DNA of 64,000 nucleotides from Pseudovibrio denitrificans JCM 12308 (GTDB lineage Bacteria > Pseudomonadota > Alphaproteobacteria > Rhizobiales > Stappiaceae). Positions 29,664 through 38,034 of this stretch are shown in pieces. Under the pieces are notes generated by a model that saw only the letters and a program-made list of their open reading frames with translations, did not search any database and had not been told where the DNA came from. The stretch's first letter is position 1; every line of letters begins with the position of its first letter. The DNA lies in NCBI RefSeq assembly GCF_001310815.1, contig NZ_BAZK01000003.1, positions 124,001 through 188,000 of the forward strand. The letters are read 5' to 3'. The position numbers were made by a program, and so were the translations under genes.

Positions 29664-32178
29664 ATGCCAGCATCCTGGCATAAACACGCGCGTGTTAGCG
29701 TGCAGTGGCGGAGAAGGTTTAGGCTCGTGCTGAACCTGCTAGGCGTTGCTGTGTTTGCTCTTCTGGGTGCCGCTGGTTTTTCTCAGGCTATGGATATTCT
29801 GCCAGCTCTTTCAGGCAGTTCGGTTGACGCCTTCAAGGTTGTCTGGGTCGCGGCAACGGCCGGTATCGCCTTGTACGCTGTCGCAGCCTCCGTCGTGCTC
29901 GTGCGCATACGCAGAAATGACTCACACTCCATTCTGCAACTTCGCCAGGACAGAGCCGACGCAATGGCGCGCATCGATCGCCTTGAAAGCTTGCTGGAGA
30001 CCGAAGATAGCCTGCTTTTGGTCTGGGATGGTGAGGCCAAACATCCCGCGTTGCCGGACATCTGCCAGAAAATCTGGAACTCTCAGGCGGTCTTTCGCAA
30101 CTGGTTGAGTTCGAAACCTGGCTTGATGTCAAATCTGCCGAGGCCCTGCGCGCTTTTCTCGAGCATTTGCGCGGCCACGGCGAAGTCTTCCGGTTAACCT
30201 TAACAACCATCGATGGGGTTTATCTGGAAGCATCCGGTCACACAGCTGGTGGATTGGCAGTCCTCCGTCTGCGTGACCTCACAGGAGATCGTCAACTCAG
30301 CGCGCGCCTTTCGGAGCAGAACAAAGAGCTGCGCGAACAGATCTCCTCGCTTCACAGCTTGTTGGACGCTCTGCCGGGGCCTGCATGGCAGCGCGATCAC
30401 CATGGCCAGCTTGTCTGGGTCAACACCGCTTATGTGGATGCCGTCGAGGCCGAAAGCACCCGCACAGTGTTGATGATCAGATTGAGCTGTTGGAAGCAAA
30501 AGGTCGCAACAAACTCAACATGATGCGCCAGACAGATGGTGTCTATCACTCACCGATGCCAGTTGTGGCAGCGGGCGAGCGGCGTGTCTTTGAGTTGACC
30601 GACGTAAACTCTGAGCATGGCAATGCCGGCCTTGCTCAGGACATTTCCGAGCTTGAACGCGTACAGGGCCAGCTTCGCCGCACACTTGAGTCCCATACGC
30701 GTACGCTCGATCAGCTTCAAACACCTGTGGCCGTGTTTGGTGCTGATCATCGTCTCCAGTTCTACAACGCAGCCTATCGCTCCCTCTGGGATATCGATCA
30801 GAGCTTCCTGGAGACCAAGCCGGAAGAAGGCGAGCTGCTCGACGCCCTTCGCGCAGCTCGCAAACTGCCAGAGCAGGCTGACTATCGCGGTTGGAGAACC
30901 AAACATCTGGAATGTTACCAGGCCTTGGATGCACAGGCTTTCTGGTGGCACCTGCCGGATGGACGGACTCTCCGCGTGATCGCCAGCCCGCATCCGCAAG
31001 GTGGTGTGACGTACTTCTATGAGAACGTCACTGAGCAGCTTGATCTGGAAAGCCGCTTCAACGCGCTCACCCGCGTCCAGCGTGAAACGCTCGACCACCT
31101 GACCGAAGCTGTCGCCGTGTTCGGCTCCAACGGACGCATGCGCCTCTCCAACCCAGCCTTTGCTGAGATTTGGGGACTCTCTCAAGAGTTCTTGGAAGGC
31201 GCTCCACACGTCAATGACCTACTGGATAACTGCAGAGAGCTGATGGGCGATTCCGATCGCTGGCAAGAGCTTGCGCGCGGTGTGACAGGCCTGTCCGATA
31301 ACCGCACCAGCGTCTCGGGCCGTATGGAACGCATCGACGGATCGGTCATCGACTACGTCACCGTCCCACTACCAGATGGCGGCACGCTGCTCACCTTCGT
31401 GAATGTTACCGACACCGTCAACGTAGAGCGCGCCCTGCACGCAACCAACGATGCGTTGCAGGAAGCCGACCAGCTCAAGAACGCGTTCATTCAGCACGTG
31501 TCCTACGAGCTGCGCTCGCCTCTGACCACCATCATCGGCTTTGCGCAGTTGCTGGGTGATGCCAAGTTCGGCGATCTGTCTCCAAAGCAGGAAGAATACA
31601 CCGACTACATTCTGTCGTCGTCTTCCGCACTACTGCACATCATCAACGACATCCTTGATCTGGCGACCGTTGATGCAGGCATCATGGAGCTGGAGATCTC
31701 CGAAGTCGATGTGGCGCAGACCGTATCCGAGGCAGTTGAAGGCCTGAAAGATCGTCTGGTCGAATCCGATATCACTCTGCGCACGCACATGCCGGATGAC
31801 ATTGGCATCCTCAAAGCCGATGAACGCCGTCTCCGTCAGGTCCTCTTCAACCTGCTCTCCAACGCGATCCGGTATTCCGACAAAGGCGGTCTGGTCGACA
31901 TCAGCTGTCAGCGTGAAGAGAACGAAATCCGCTTCCGCATCAAAGACCACGGCGCCGGCATCCCTCAGGAGATGCTGGAGCAGGTCTTCTCCCGCTTTGT
32001 GGGCCGCGGAGCAGGCGGAAACCGTCAGGGCGTGGGCCTTGGCCTTTCCATCGTGAAGAGCTTCGTCGAACTACACGGTGGTACGGTTGATATCACCTCT
32101 GAGGAAGGGCAGGGCACCACAGTGGATTGCACCTTCCCATTGGAGCCGCACATCCATTCGCTGGAAGCGGCGGAATAA
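29664..32178 (+). CDS. divL: DivL-type PAS sensor pseudo-histidine kinase (two one-base frameshifts)
   Basis: Cell-cycle kinase relative of Caulobacter DivL. Two N-terminal membrane segments (about residues 20-40 and 52-75) are followed by a coiled region, three PAS-like domains (LDALPGPAWQRDHHGQ, LQTPVAVFGADHRLQFYN, LTEAVAVFGSNGRMRLSN), then a HisKA-like box HVSYELRSPLTTIIGFAQLL. The phospho-acceptor His is Tyr (codon 31504-31506, about residue 615). The HATPase is intact (NLLSNAIRYSD, GAGIP, GVGLGLSIVKSF). Frames break at about 30098 and 30469; restoring one base at each gives about 838 residues. The start is ATG 29664, preceded by AAAGGGG. Neighbours ahcY and tsaE match other alphaproteobacteria. 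Confidence 0.87.
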
Positions 32179-32428
32179 CTCATCCTTCAGTTTTCAGAAA
32201 GATAAAGGCCTCTGGGGCTTGAGTTCCCTTGCTGGTTTTGGCAAGTGCTTACTCTTGAAGAATTCCGGATGCGTCACGCCTTTGCAGAAGGGCGCAATGC
32301 ATTCTATCAGATGACTACGTAATCTTGAGAGGTCGGCGCTAAAGCTCACTCAGGTGCATGCGTAAAGATAAAGGGTGAGAGCAGCCTGCGTGAATGTGAT
32401 TGCTGCAGCTGCTCGTGAGGCGAACTGA

Positions 32429-33940
32429 ATGAAGGTACTTCTCGAAGACCAGAGAGCGACTGAGCTTTTTGCTGCGGATCTGGCTGAACTGCTGAAAGAG
32501 GGAGACGTGCTCGCTCTTTCCGGAGATCTGGGCACAGGCAAATCCACGCTCAGCAGGGCACTCCTGCGCCATCTGGCAGCTGATCCTCATCTGGAAGTCC
32601 CAAGCCCAACCTTCACGCTGGTCCAAACCTATGATCTTACCAGAATGCCCGTCGCGCATTTTGACCTCTACCGCATTGAAGAGCCGGAAGAGCTGGAAGA
32701 ACTAGGCCTCGATGAATATCTGGAAACCGGCGTCGCGCTGATCGAATGGCCTGAAATGGGAGATCCATCCTACTGGCCAGAAGCGCTGGATCTGAAGCTG
32801 ATCGAAGGCACTGAGCCGGATACCCGCGAAATCACCCTCACAGCCAACTCAGAAAGCTGGCAGAACCGCCTTGATCGCCTCGCCGCCCGTCGTGCCCTGC
32901 TGAAAGACGCAGGCTGGATCGACGCAGAGCGCGAGCATGTACAGGGCGATGCTTCTATGCGCACCTATTTTCGCCTTCACAAAGAGGGTGAGACAGTCGT
33001 CTTTATGGATAGTCCGCCAACAGGGGCAGAGCCGCTTCTGCCCTCCGGCAAGACATACGGCGAAACCGTGCATCGCGCCAAGGATGTGACCGCATTCTTC
33101 GCCATTGGCAACGCCTTGGCCGAGCAAGGATTTCGCGTTCCAAAGCGTCTGGCAGCTGATCCGGAAAACGGCCTCGCATTGCTGGAAGACTTTGGCGACC
33201 AAATCATCACCGAAAACGGTGAGGCCGTAAAAGAACGCTATGAGCTGGCCATTGACGACATCGCTCGCCTGCACAGCTGTGATTGGAAGACCGAACTGCA
33301 CGCTGACGGCAAAACCCATCAGCTCAAGTCCTGCGACTTTGAAGTGCTGATCACTGAAGCAGACCTCTATCTGCAATGGTATCTGCCTTACGCCAACGGC
33401 AAACCGGCAACGGAGCAGGAAAGCAAAGACTACGTGGAAGCATGGAAGGAGCTGTTGGAGCTAGTCCTCCAAAGTGAGCCAACATTGCTTCTGCGGGATT
33501 ACCACAGCCCGAATATCATGTGGTTGCCAGAAGAAACCGGGCTCAATAAGCTAGGTTTAATTGACTACCAAGATGCAATGGTGGGCCCTGCCGCCTACGA
33601 CGTTGCTTCTCTCGTATACGACGCCCGCGTTGATATGCCGGAGGACCTTCAGGAGCATTTGCTGCAACGATATTGCGACTTGGCAAGAAAGAATAAACCC
33701 ATTTTTGATGAAATGGCGTTTCGGAATGCTGTTGCTGTGTTGGCCTTGCAGCGCAATGCCAAAATCCTCGGGGCTTTTGTACGTCTTGATAAGCAGCTCG
33801 GAAAACCTAAATACATGGAGATGCTTCCTCGCATCCGCAATTACGTGCGGCAGTGCTTTGCACAATTAGGGGAAGTAAGCCTCAAACCAATGTTCAACGT
33901 CATACTCTCGTCAAATGAGACGAGGCAAAGTGACAGCTGA
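32429..33940 (+). CDS. TsaE ATPase fused to a MurNAc/aminoglycoside-type phosphotransferase
   Basis: A 503-residue fusion. Residues 1-150 are TsaE, the ATPase of tRNA threonylcarbamoyl-adenosine synthesis: Walker A GDLGTGKSTLSRALL, then SPTFTLVQTYD and HFDLYRIEEPEELEELGLDEY. Residues 165-500 are an APH-like kinase: GDASMRTYFRL nucleotide loop, FMDSPPTG, the catalytic LLLRDYHSPNIMWL and LIDYQDAMVGPAAYDVASLVYD. The kinase part resembles AmgK, which phosphorylates MurNAc in cell-wall recycling; a MurU-like gene follows directly and supports that. Such fusions occur in Hyphomicrobiales. The two activities are otherwise unrelated. Confidence 0.88.
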   Translation: MKVLLEDQRATELFAADLAELLKEGDVLALSGDLGTGKSTLSRALLRHLAADPHLEVPSPTFTLVQTYDLTRMPVAHFDLYRIEEPEELEELGLDEYLETGVALIEWPEMGDPSYWPEALDLKLIEGTEPDTREITLTANSESWQNRLDRLAARRALLKDAGWIDAEREHVQGDASMRTYFRLHKEGETVVFMDSPPTGAEPLLPSGKTYGETVHRAKDVTAFFAIGNALAEQGFRVPKRLAADPENGLALLEDFGDQIITENGEAVKERYELAIDDIARLHSCDWKTELHADGKTHQLKSCDFEVLITEADLYLQWYLPYANGKPATEQESKDYVEAWKELLELVLQSEPTLLLRDYHSPNIMWLPEETGLNKLGLIDYQDAMVGPAAYDVASLVYDARVDMPEDLQEHLLQRYCDLARKNKPIFDEMAFRNAVAVLALQRNAKILGAFVRLDKQLGKPKYMEMLPRIRNYVRQCFAQLGEVSLKPMFNVILSSNETRQSDS

Positions 33941-33971
33941 TACAAGAGAACAAAACGACAGAGACAACTCG

Positions 33972-34705
33972 ATGCCTAAAGAAATCTCCTTCCATCCTAA
34001 AGCGGCTATGGTTTTGTCCGCAGGGCTGGGCAAACGCATGCGGCCCCTGACGGCGACCACACCAAAACCCCTCATCGAGGTGGACGGTAAGTCGATGTTT
34101 GCGCGCGCAGCATCCCGTTTGAAGGAAGCTGGCCTCGAAACATGCGTTGTCAACGTGCACTACCTGGCAGATCTGGTTGAAAGCCACGCCCGCAAGTTTG
34201 AAGGGCTGGACGTCAAGATCTCCGACGAGCGCGATGAGCTACTGGACACGGGCGGCGGCATCAAAAAAGCCCTGCCAATGCTCGGAACCGATCCGTTCAT
34301 CCTCAAAAACTCCGACAGCTTCTGGCTGGAAGGCGTTAAGCCAAATCTCGACCTGCTGGTAGAGACCTGGGATGACGAGAACATGGATATGCTGATGCTG
34401 CTTGCCCCAACAGTGAATGCTGTTGCTATGACGGCAAAGGCGACTTCCTGATGGACAACGAAGGCAGACTGGAACGCCGCGATGAGCGCTCCGTAGCGCC
34501 TTTCATCTACTCAGGCACTGCCATGATCCATCCGCGCCTCTTCCAAAACACGCCGGAAGGTCCATTCTCCCTTAATGTGCTGTTCGATAAAGCAATTGAG
34601 AGTGGTCGCCTCTTTGGTGTTGAAGGCGATGGCCTCTGGTTGCACGTTGGAACGCCTCAAGGCCTCGACGACGCTGAACGAGCAATCGCAAACAGCGCCA
34701 ACTAA
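33972..34705 (+). CDS. MurU-like sugar-phosphate nucleotidyltransferase (one-base frameshift)
   Basis: Nucleotidyltransferase of the RmlA/GT2-like fold. N-terminal MVLSAGLGKRMRPLTATTPKPLIEVDGK is the nucleotide-binding signature; NVHYLADLVESH and LLDTGGGIKKALP follow. Frame is lost at 34425 (GTTGCTATGACGG where GTTGGCTATGACGG is expected) and resumes as YDGKGDFLMDNEGRLERRD to a normal C terminus. One base restored gives 244 residues. It probably makes UDP-MurNAc or a related nucleotide sugar with the upstream kinase (AmgK-MurU route). ATG 33972 is preferred; ATG 33915 is also in frame and overlaps the upstream gene. Confidence 0.84.
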
Positions 34706-34917
34706 CCTCTTTAAAGGATAGGCCCGCAAACCCACGCGGGCCGCCTCAGCTCACTTTCCAAAACTGAAGTGCTAAAACCACCGCATGGCCTGCCATGCAG
34801 TGAGGATGCGACGCGTCCACGATACGGGCACGCGAAACGCTGCGGCTCAGTCATCCAAACCACAGCGCATGCATTAAAAACGATAGGACACCGCGAAACG
34901 GGCAGTATCCTTCGTTA

Positions 34918-35295
34918 TCAGGCAAAGACTGTCAGATCCTGCGCCAACATCATCGCGTTTCCGTCTGGATCGTAGAAGGTCGCAATGCTGACCATGCCTT
35001 CGATGGTCTCAGTAGGGCCATCGAACTTCACGCCAGCACCTTCCATGGCTCCGCGTGCACTTTCAATGTCGGCAACGCCAAACACTGGCACAGTGTTGCC
35101 CGGCTTCGGCTCGGTCTGCTCGCCCAGACCCAGTGTAACGCCTAGGGTTTTGGTATGCATTTCGCTCCAGCCAGCTTCATCAATGTGATGCTTCAGCTCA
35201 AAACCAAGCATGGAGCTGTACCATTCCGCGCTCGCGTGGCGGTCACGCACAGAGATTGACAATGTGATCGTATTTTCCAAAGAAACAAGCGACAT
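34918..35295 (-). CDS. VOC-family (glyoxalase/bleomycin-resistance fold) protein
   Basis: 125 residues with the paired beta-alpha-beta-beta-beta modules of VOC proteins: ITLSISVRDRHASAEWYSSMLGFEL at the start and TFYDPDGNAMMLAQD at the end, the latter carrying the usual metal or substrate position. It could be a dioxygenase, lyase or binding protein; no substrate can be read. It is divergent from a double winged-helix regulator only 40 bases away, so the regulator very likely controls it. AAAGGGAAG is its ribosome site. Confidence 0.82.
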   Translation of the reverse strand: MSLVSLENTITLSISVRDRHASAEWYSSMLGFELKHHIDEAGWSEMHTKTLGVTLGLGEQTEPKPGNTVPVFGVADIESARGAMEGAGVKFDGPTETIEGMVSIATFYDPDGNAMMLAQDLTVFA

Positions 35296-35319
35296 GAAAC
35301 TTCCCTTTCAGTAAAAAAT

Positions 35320-35335
35320 AAAGTAACTATACTTT
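35320..35335. promoter_or_regulatory. operator-like palindrome abutting the winged-helix regulator start
   Basis: AAAGTA-ACTA-TACTTT, a perfect inverted repeat of 6-bp arms with a 4-base spacer, ends at the base before the regulator ATG (35336). It lies in the 40-base gap between the divergent VOC and regulator genes. This is the expected site for autoregulation plus VOC-gene control. There is no separate ribosome site for the regulator in this gap. Confidence 0.6.
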
Positions 35336-35872
35336 ATGGACATTGCGACGCTTGTCAAGCTCACATCTCGGGCTTGGTCTCTAAATATTCTGGCTCACTT
35401 GCACGCTGGTGTTCCCGGCAGGCAGGCTCCGCTGCTGGCTGCGTCAGGGGCGAGCCGTACATCGTTCGCTGCAAGTCTTGAGCATCTTGTAGGACTCGGC
35501 CTGTTGGAGCGAAATCCCGGTCATGGTCACCCGTTGCGCCCGGAATTTCGCCTGACGCCAAAAGGTGTTCGCGCCGCTGAAATCGCCAGCAGGATCGTGA
35601 ACGCCGTCCCCAATGACAATGAGTTCTCCCTGCTGCGCAAAAGCTGGACAGTGCCAATTCTGGCCCTAACAGCCACACCGCAACGCTTCTCATCAATCCG
35701 GACAGATCTGGCAACGATCACGGACCGCGCACTGTCAGCTTCACTGGTCAGGCTGGAAGAGAGGGAATGGATCAGGCGGGACATCAACACAACCCAACGC
35801 GTCCCATTCCCCACCTACTGCGCCGCCAACACCGGCATCCAAATCAACCGCGCAATTGATTTGCAGGTGTGA
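35336..35872 (+). CDS. tandem HxlR-type winged-helix transcriptional regulator
   Basis: 178 residues made of two similar winged-helix units. The first (about 8-75) has SRAWSLNILAHLHAG, SRTSFAASLEHLVGLGLLERNPG and LTPKG; the second (about 98-155) has RKSWTVPILALTATPQRFSSI and DRALSASLVRLEEREWIRRD. Each matches the HxlR layout of recognition helix plus wing, so one chain might act as a pseudo-dimer. It lacks the usual N-terminal Cys. Divergent from the VOC gene; the palindrome at its start suggests autoregulation. Confidence 0.75.
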   Translation: MDIATLVKLTSRAWSLNILAHLHAGVPGRQAPLLAASGASRTSFAASLEHLVGLGLLERNPGHGHPLRPEFRLTPKGVRAAEIASRIVNAVPNDNEFSLLRKSWTVPILALTATPQRFSSIRTDLATITDRALSASLVRLEEREWIRRDINTTQRVPFPTYCAANTGIQINRAIDLQV

Positions 35873-35914
35873 GTGAGGCCACCAGAGCAATCAGACAAAC
35901 AACGCTTTGTAAGA

Positions 35915-36211
35915 CTAGCCACGCTTCCGATCTGGAGGAAGATAGTCGTCTATATCCGTCCAGAGCATGTTTGCTAAGGGATAGCTCTTGGTTCGCTCGA
36001 CGATGTATTTGTCTCTGCTGGTTATGTGTATGTAGCTGGCAGATAATAAATACGAAAATATGCTGAAGAATAGAGTGGCGAAGCCTGCGAGCCCTAAGGC
36101 CGTCAGAATTCCGAATACCGTTTTACTCTCATTGATAGAGAAGGCCAGAAGCCAGACCATAGTGAATGCAAATGAGACTTTCAGAAGGATCAGATTTGTC
36201 TTCTTTGTCAT
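35915..36211 (-). CDS. small two-helix membrane protein, unknown
   Basis: 98 residues with two hydrophobic segments (about residues 8-27, VSFAFTMVWLLAFSI, and 32-58, VFGILTALGLAGFATLFFSIFSYLL), then a cytoplasm-like polar tail ending in a Lys/Arg patch. I do not recognise it. The ribosome site is weak. It is possibly real because the frame is open to a clean start and its composition is typical of a membrane protein. Confidence 0.5.
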   Translation of the reverse strand: MTKKTNLILLKVSFAFTMVWLLAFSINESKTVFGILTALGLAGFATLFFSIFSYLLSASYIHITSRDKYIVERTKSYPLANMLWTDIDDYLPPDRKRG

Positions 36212-36356
36212 GTTACCAGTTTAGCGTTGTTAACTGACTGGGGGTATCCCTTCAAAAATGGAGAAATAGTCTGAAAGTGTGCTGTAAATGAGTGTCCCGC
36301 CTCGCAGAAACCAAATGGTTTGTCGGCATATGACATGAACCTCACCGGAGACATAA

Positions 36357-36680
36357 ATGACCTTGATCCTGAGTTCCGATGATGCACCTCATTTTCTGAA
36401 ACAGCTGTGTGACTGGTTTGTTCAGGAATGGAGGGAGATGGACCGGTTGACCTCGGGCACAACGATCTGAAAGGGCCATCCCCTTTGCTGGCAATAAGCG
36501 AGGATAAGGCCGCTTTAGCTTGGATGCCACTCGCATCCCCAAAAATGCAAGGGCATGAAAAGCAACAACTCGGTTGCTTGTCTCCGATCTCCCGTTGCAA
36601 CATGATGAGATTACAGCCTCTCAGACAGGGGCAATCAAGCGATTTAGTTGAATGTGTTTTTGACGAGAACAAGCATGCAG
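36357..36680 (+). pseudogene. decayed duplicate of the downstream GNAT gene
   Basis: Starting at ATG 36357, 36 codons are nearly identical to the start of the GNAT gene at 37438 (MTLILSSDDAPHFL.QLCDWF.QEW.EMD), including the upstream CGGAGACATAAATGAC. The frame breaks at about 36441 (GGACCGG versus GGACCCGG). Beyond that the shifted frame gives a degraded match (PSPLLAISEDK) and then diverges, with only faint GNAT-like remnants (RQGQSSDLVE against HRGQGIASKLI). Even if the break is a consensus error, the 3' half is not a normal acetyltransferase. It is a partial or decayed copy. Confidence 0.65.
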
Positions 36681-37364
36681 CCAGTTTTCAGGCGAATATT
36701 GAAGGATCAGATCGATTTTCTTCTGTTCCGTCCCATCAAGCCACCATTAGGCAAGTACTATTCAGCCTATCTGGCGTGGGGGCTGCTCGTAACCTGGCTG
36801 GTTGGGATCGGAAGATATTGGGATCATCCTTCCGCGCAGCTGTGGCAGTACGCAGGCTTTGGTTCTGTTCTATATATCTTTGTTTTAGCTGGTCTGGTGT
36901 GGGCGATCACTCAACCTTTGAAGCCAAAGAACTTTAGTTACAAAAACATCCTTCTCTTCATTAGTTTAACCTCCCTTCCTGCCGCTTTTTACGCCATTCC
37001 TGTTGAGCGCTTTATGTCGCTTCAAAATGCACAAATCGCCAACATGTTGTTTCTCGCCATTGTTGCGGGTTGGCGAGTCGCGCTGTTTGCAGTCTTCTTG
37101 CAAAGGAGCGCAAAACTTAGTGGGCGAACTGTTTTTGTGGCTACAGTTTTGCCTCTTACATTGATCGTGACAGCGCTTGTCGCACTCAATCTGGAACACG
37201 CTGTATTCGAGATTATGGGCGGCCTGCGAGATGAAACATCAAATGATACTGCCTATATGATCATGGTTGTCATAAGCACCCTGTCTTTGCTGGCAACACC
37301 TATATTTGTGATTTTGTACGCCCTATTGGTTTATCGGGCGCATAAGAAATCAGCCACAATATGA
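36675..37364 (+). CDS. multi-pass membrane protein, Yip1-like or unknown
   Basis: About 229 residues with five likely membrane helices (AYLAWGLLVTWLVGI, FGSVLYIFVLAGLVWAI, ILLFISLTSLPAAFYAI, FVATVLPLTLIVTALVAL, MVVISTLSLLATPIFVILYALLV). The N terminus RRILKDQIDFLLFRPIKPP is basic and amphipathic. The layout resembles small Yip1/DUF-type integral proteins but no signature is decisive. ATG 36675 is preferred over TTG 36648. It is inserted between the two GNAT copies. Confidence 0.65.
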   Translation: MQPVFRRILKDQIDFLLFRPIKPPLGKYYSAYLAWGLLVTWLVGIGRYWDHPSAQLWQYAGFGSVLYIFVLAGLVWAITQPLKPKNFSYKNILLFISLTSLPAAFYAIPVERFMSLQNAQIANMLFLAIVAGWRVALFAVFLQRSAKLSGRTVFVATVLPLTLIVTALVALNLEHAVFEIMGGLRDETSNDTAYMIMVVISTLSLLATPIFVILYALLVYRAHKKSATI

Positions 37365-37437
37365 AACTCGCGGGGATTTAAAAGCACACCGTGCTTTTGT
37401 TATCTGTCAGGCATCATGATCCTCATCGGAGACATAA

Positions 37438-37884
37438 ATGACATTAATTCTGAGTTCCGATGATGCACCCCATTTTCTGTCTCAGCTGTGCGATTGGTTT
37501 GCTCAGGAATGGGGGGAGATGGACCCGGTTGACCTCAGGCTGAACGGTCTTGAAGCTCCAGCCCCCTTGCTGGCAATAAGCGAAGAGGGGAAGCTCATCG
37601 GTGGACTGGCGTTTACAATAGCCCCAGAACCTCAGAACACGACGAACTCTATCTGGATCAACGCGTTGCTGGTTGCTCCAGAGCACCGGGGGCAAGGCAT
37701 TGCTTCAAAACTGATAAGAGCAGCCGAAAGGGCAGCTGCTTTGCAGAGCATAACCAAGCTGTTTGTTTATACAGAATACGCAACCCTTTACACCGGCTGT
37801 TCCTGGGAACTTCTCGAAACAAAAGAAGGCAACTCAGTTCTGAGCAAAGCATTGGAGCCACTGGTTCAGGAAGACCAGCTTTGA
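37438..37884 (+). CDS. GNAT-family N-acetyltransferase
   Basis: 148 residues. The acetyl-CoA-binding motif A is clear in INALLVAPEHRGQGIASKLIRAAERAA, and the C-terminal part has LFVYTEYATLYTGCSWELLE, typical of GNAT motif B (Tyr and aromatic positions). The substrate is unknown. It has the same upstream sequence and N terminus as the decayed copy at 36357. The CATCGGAGACATAA stretch carries the GGAG ribosome site. Confidence 0.85.
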   Translation: MTLILSSDDAPHFLSQLCDWFAQEWGEMDPVDLRLNGLEAPAPLLAISEEGKLIGGLAFTIAPEPQNTTNSIWINALLVAPEHRGQGIASKLIRAAERAAALQSITKLFVYTEYATLYTGCSWELLETKEGNSVLSKALEPLVQEDQL

Positions 37885-38034
37885 GATGATGCAAGCGGAT
37901 GCACCGTCAAAAACAAAAGCAGTCAGGTTCATCACCAATCTCGCGGGGATATAAAAACTCACCACGCTTTTTGCTGTGTGCTCCGCGAAAAACTCTATTA
38001 AAAAGGAGCATTCGGTTCTTTTCAGGAGGCTCCG

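Noticed and set aside
29586..30523. Two short proteins in front of a kinase (separate genes)
   Set aside because: They are the first two pieces of divL in successive frames. Each junction is repaired by one base and the sequence then reads through membrane helices, PAS domains and kinase.
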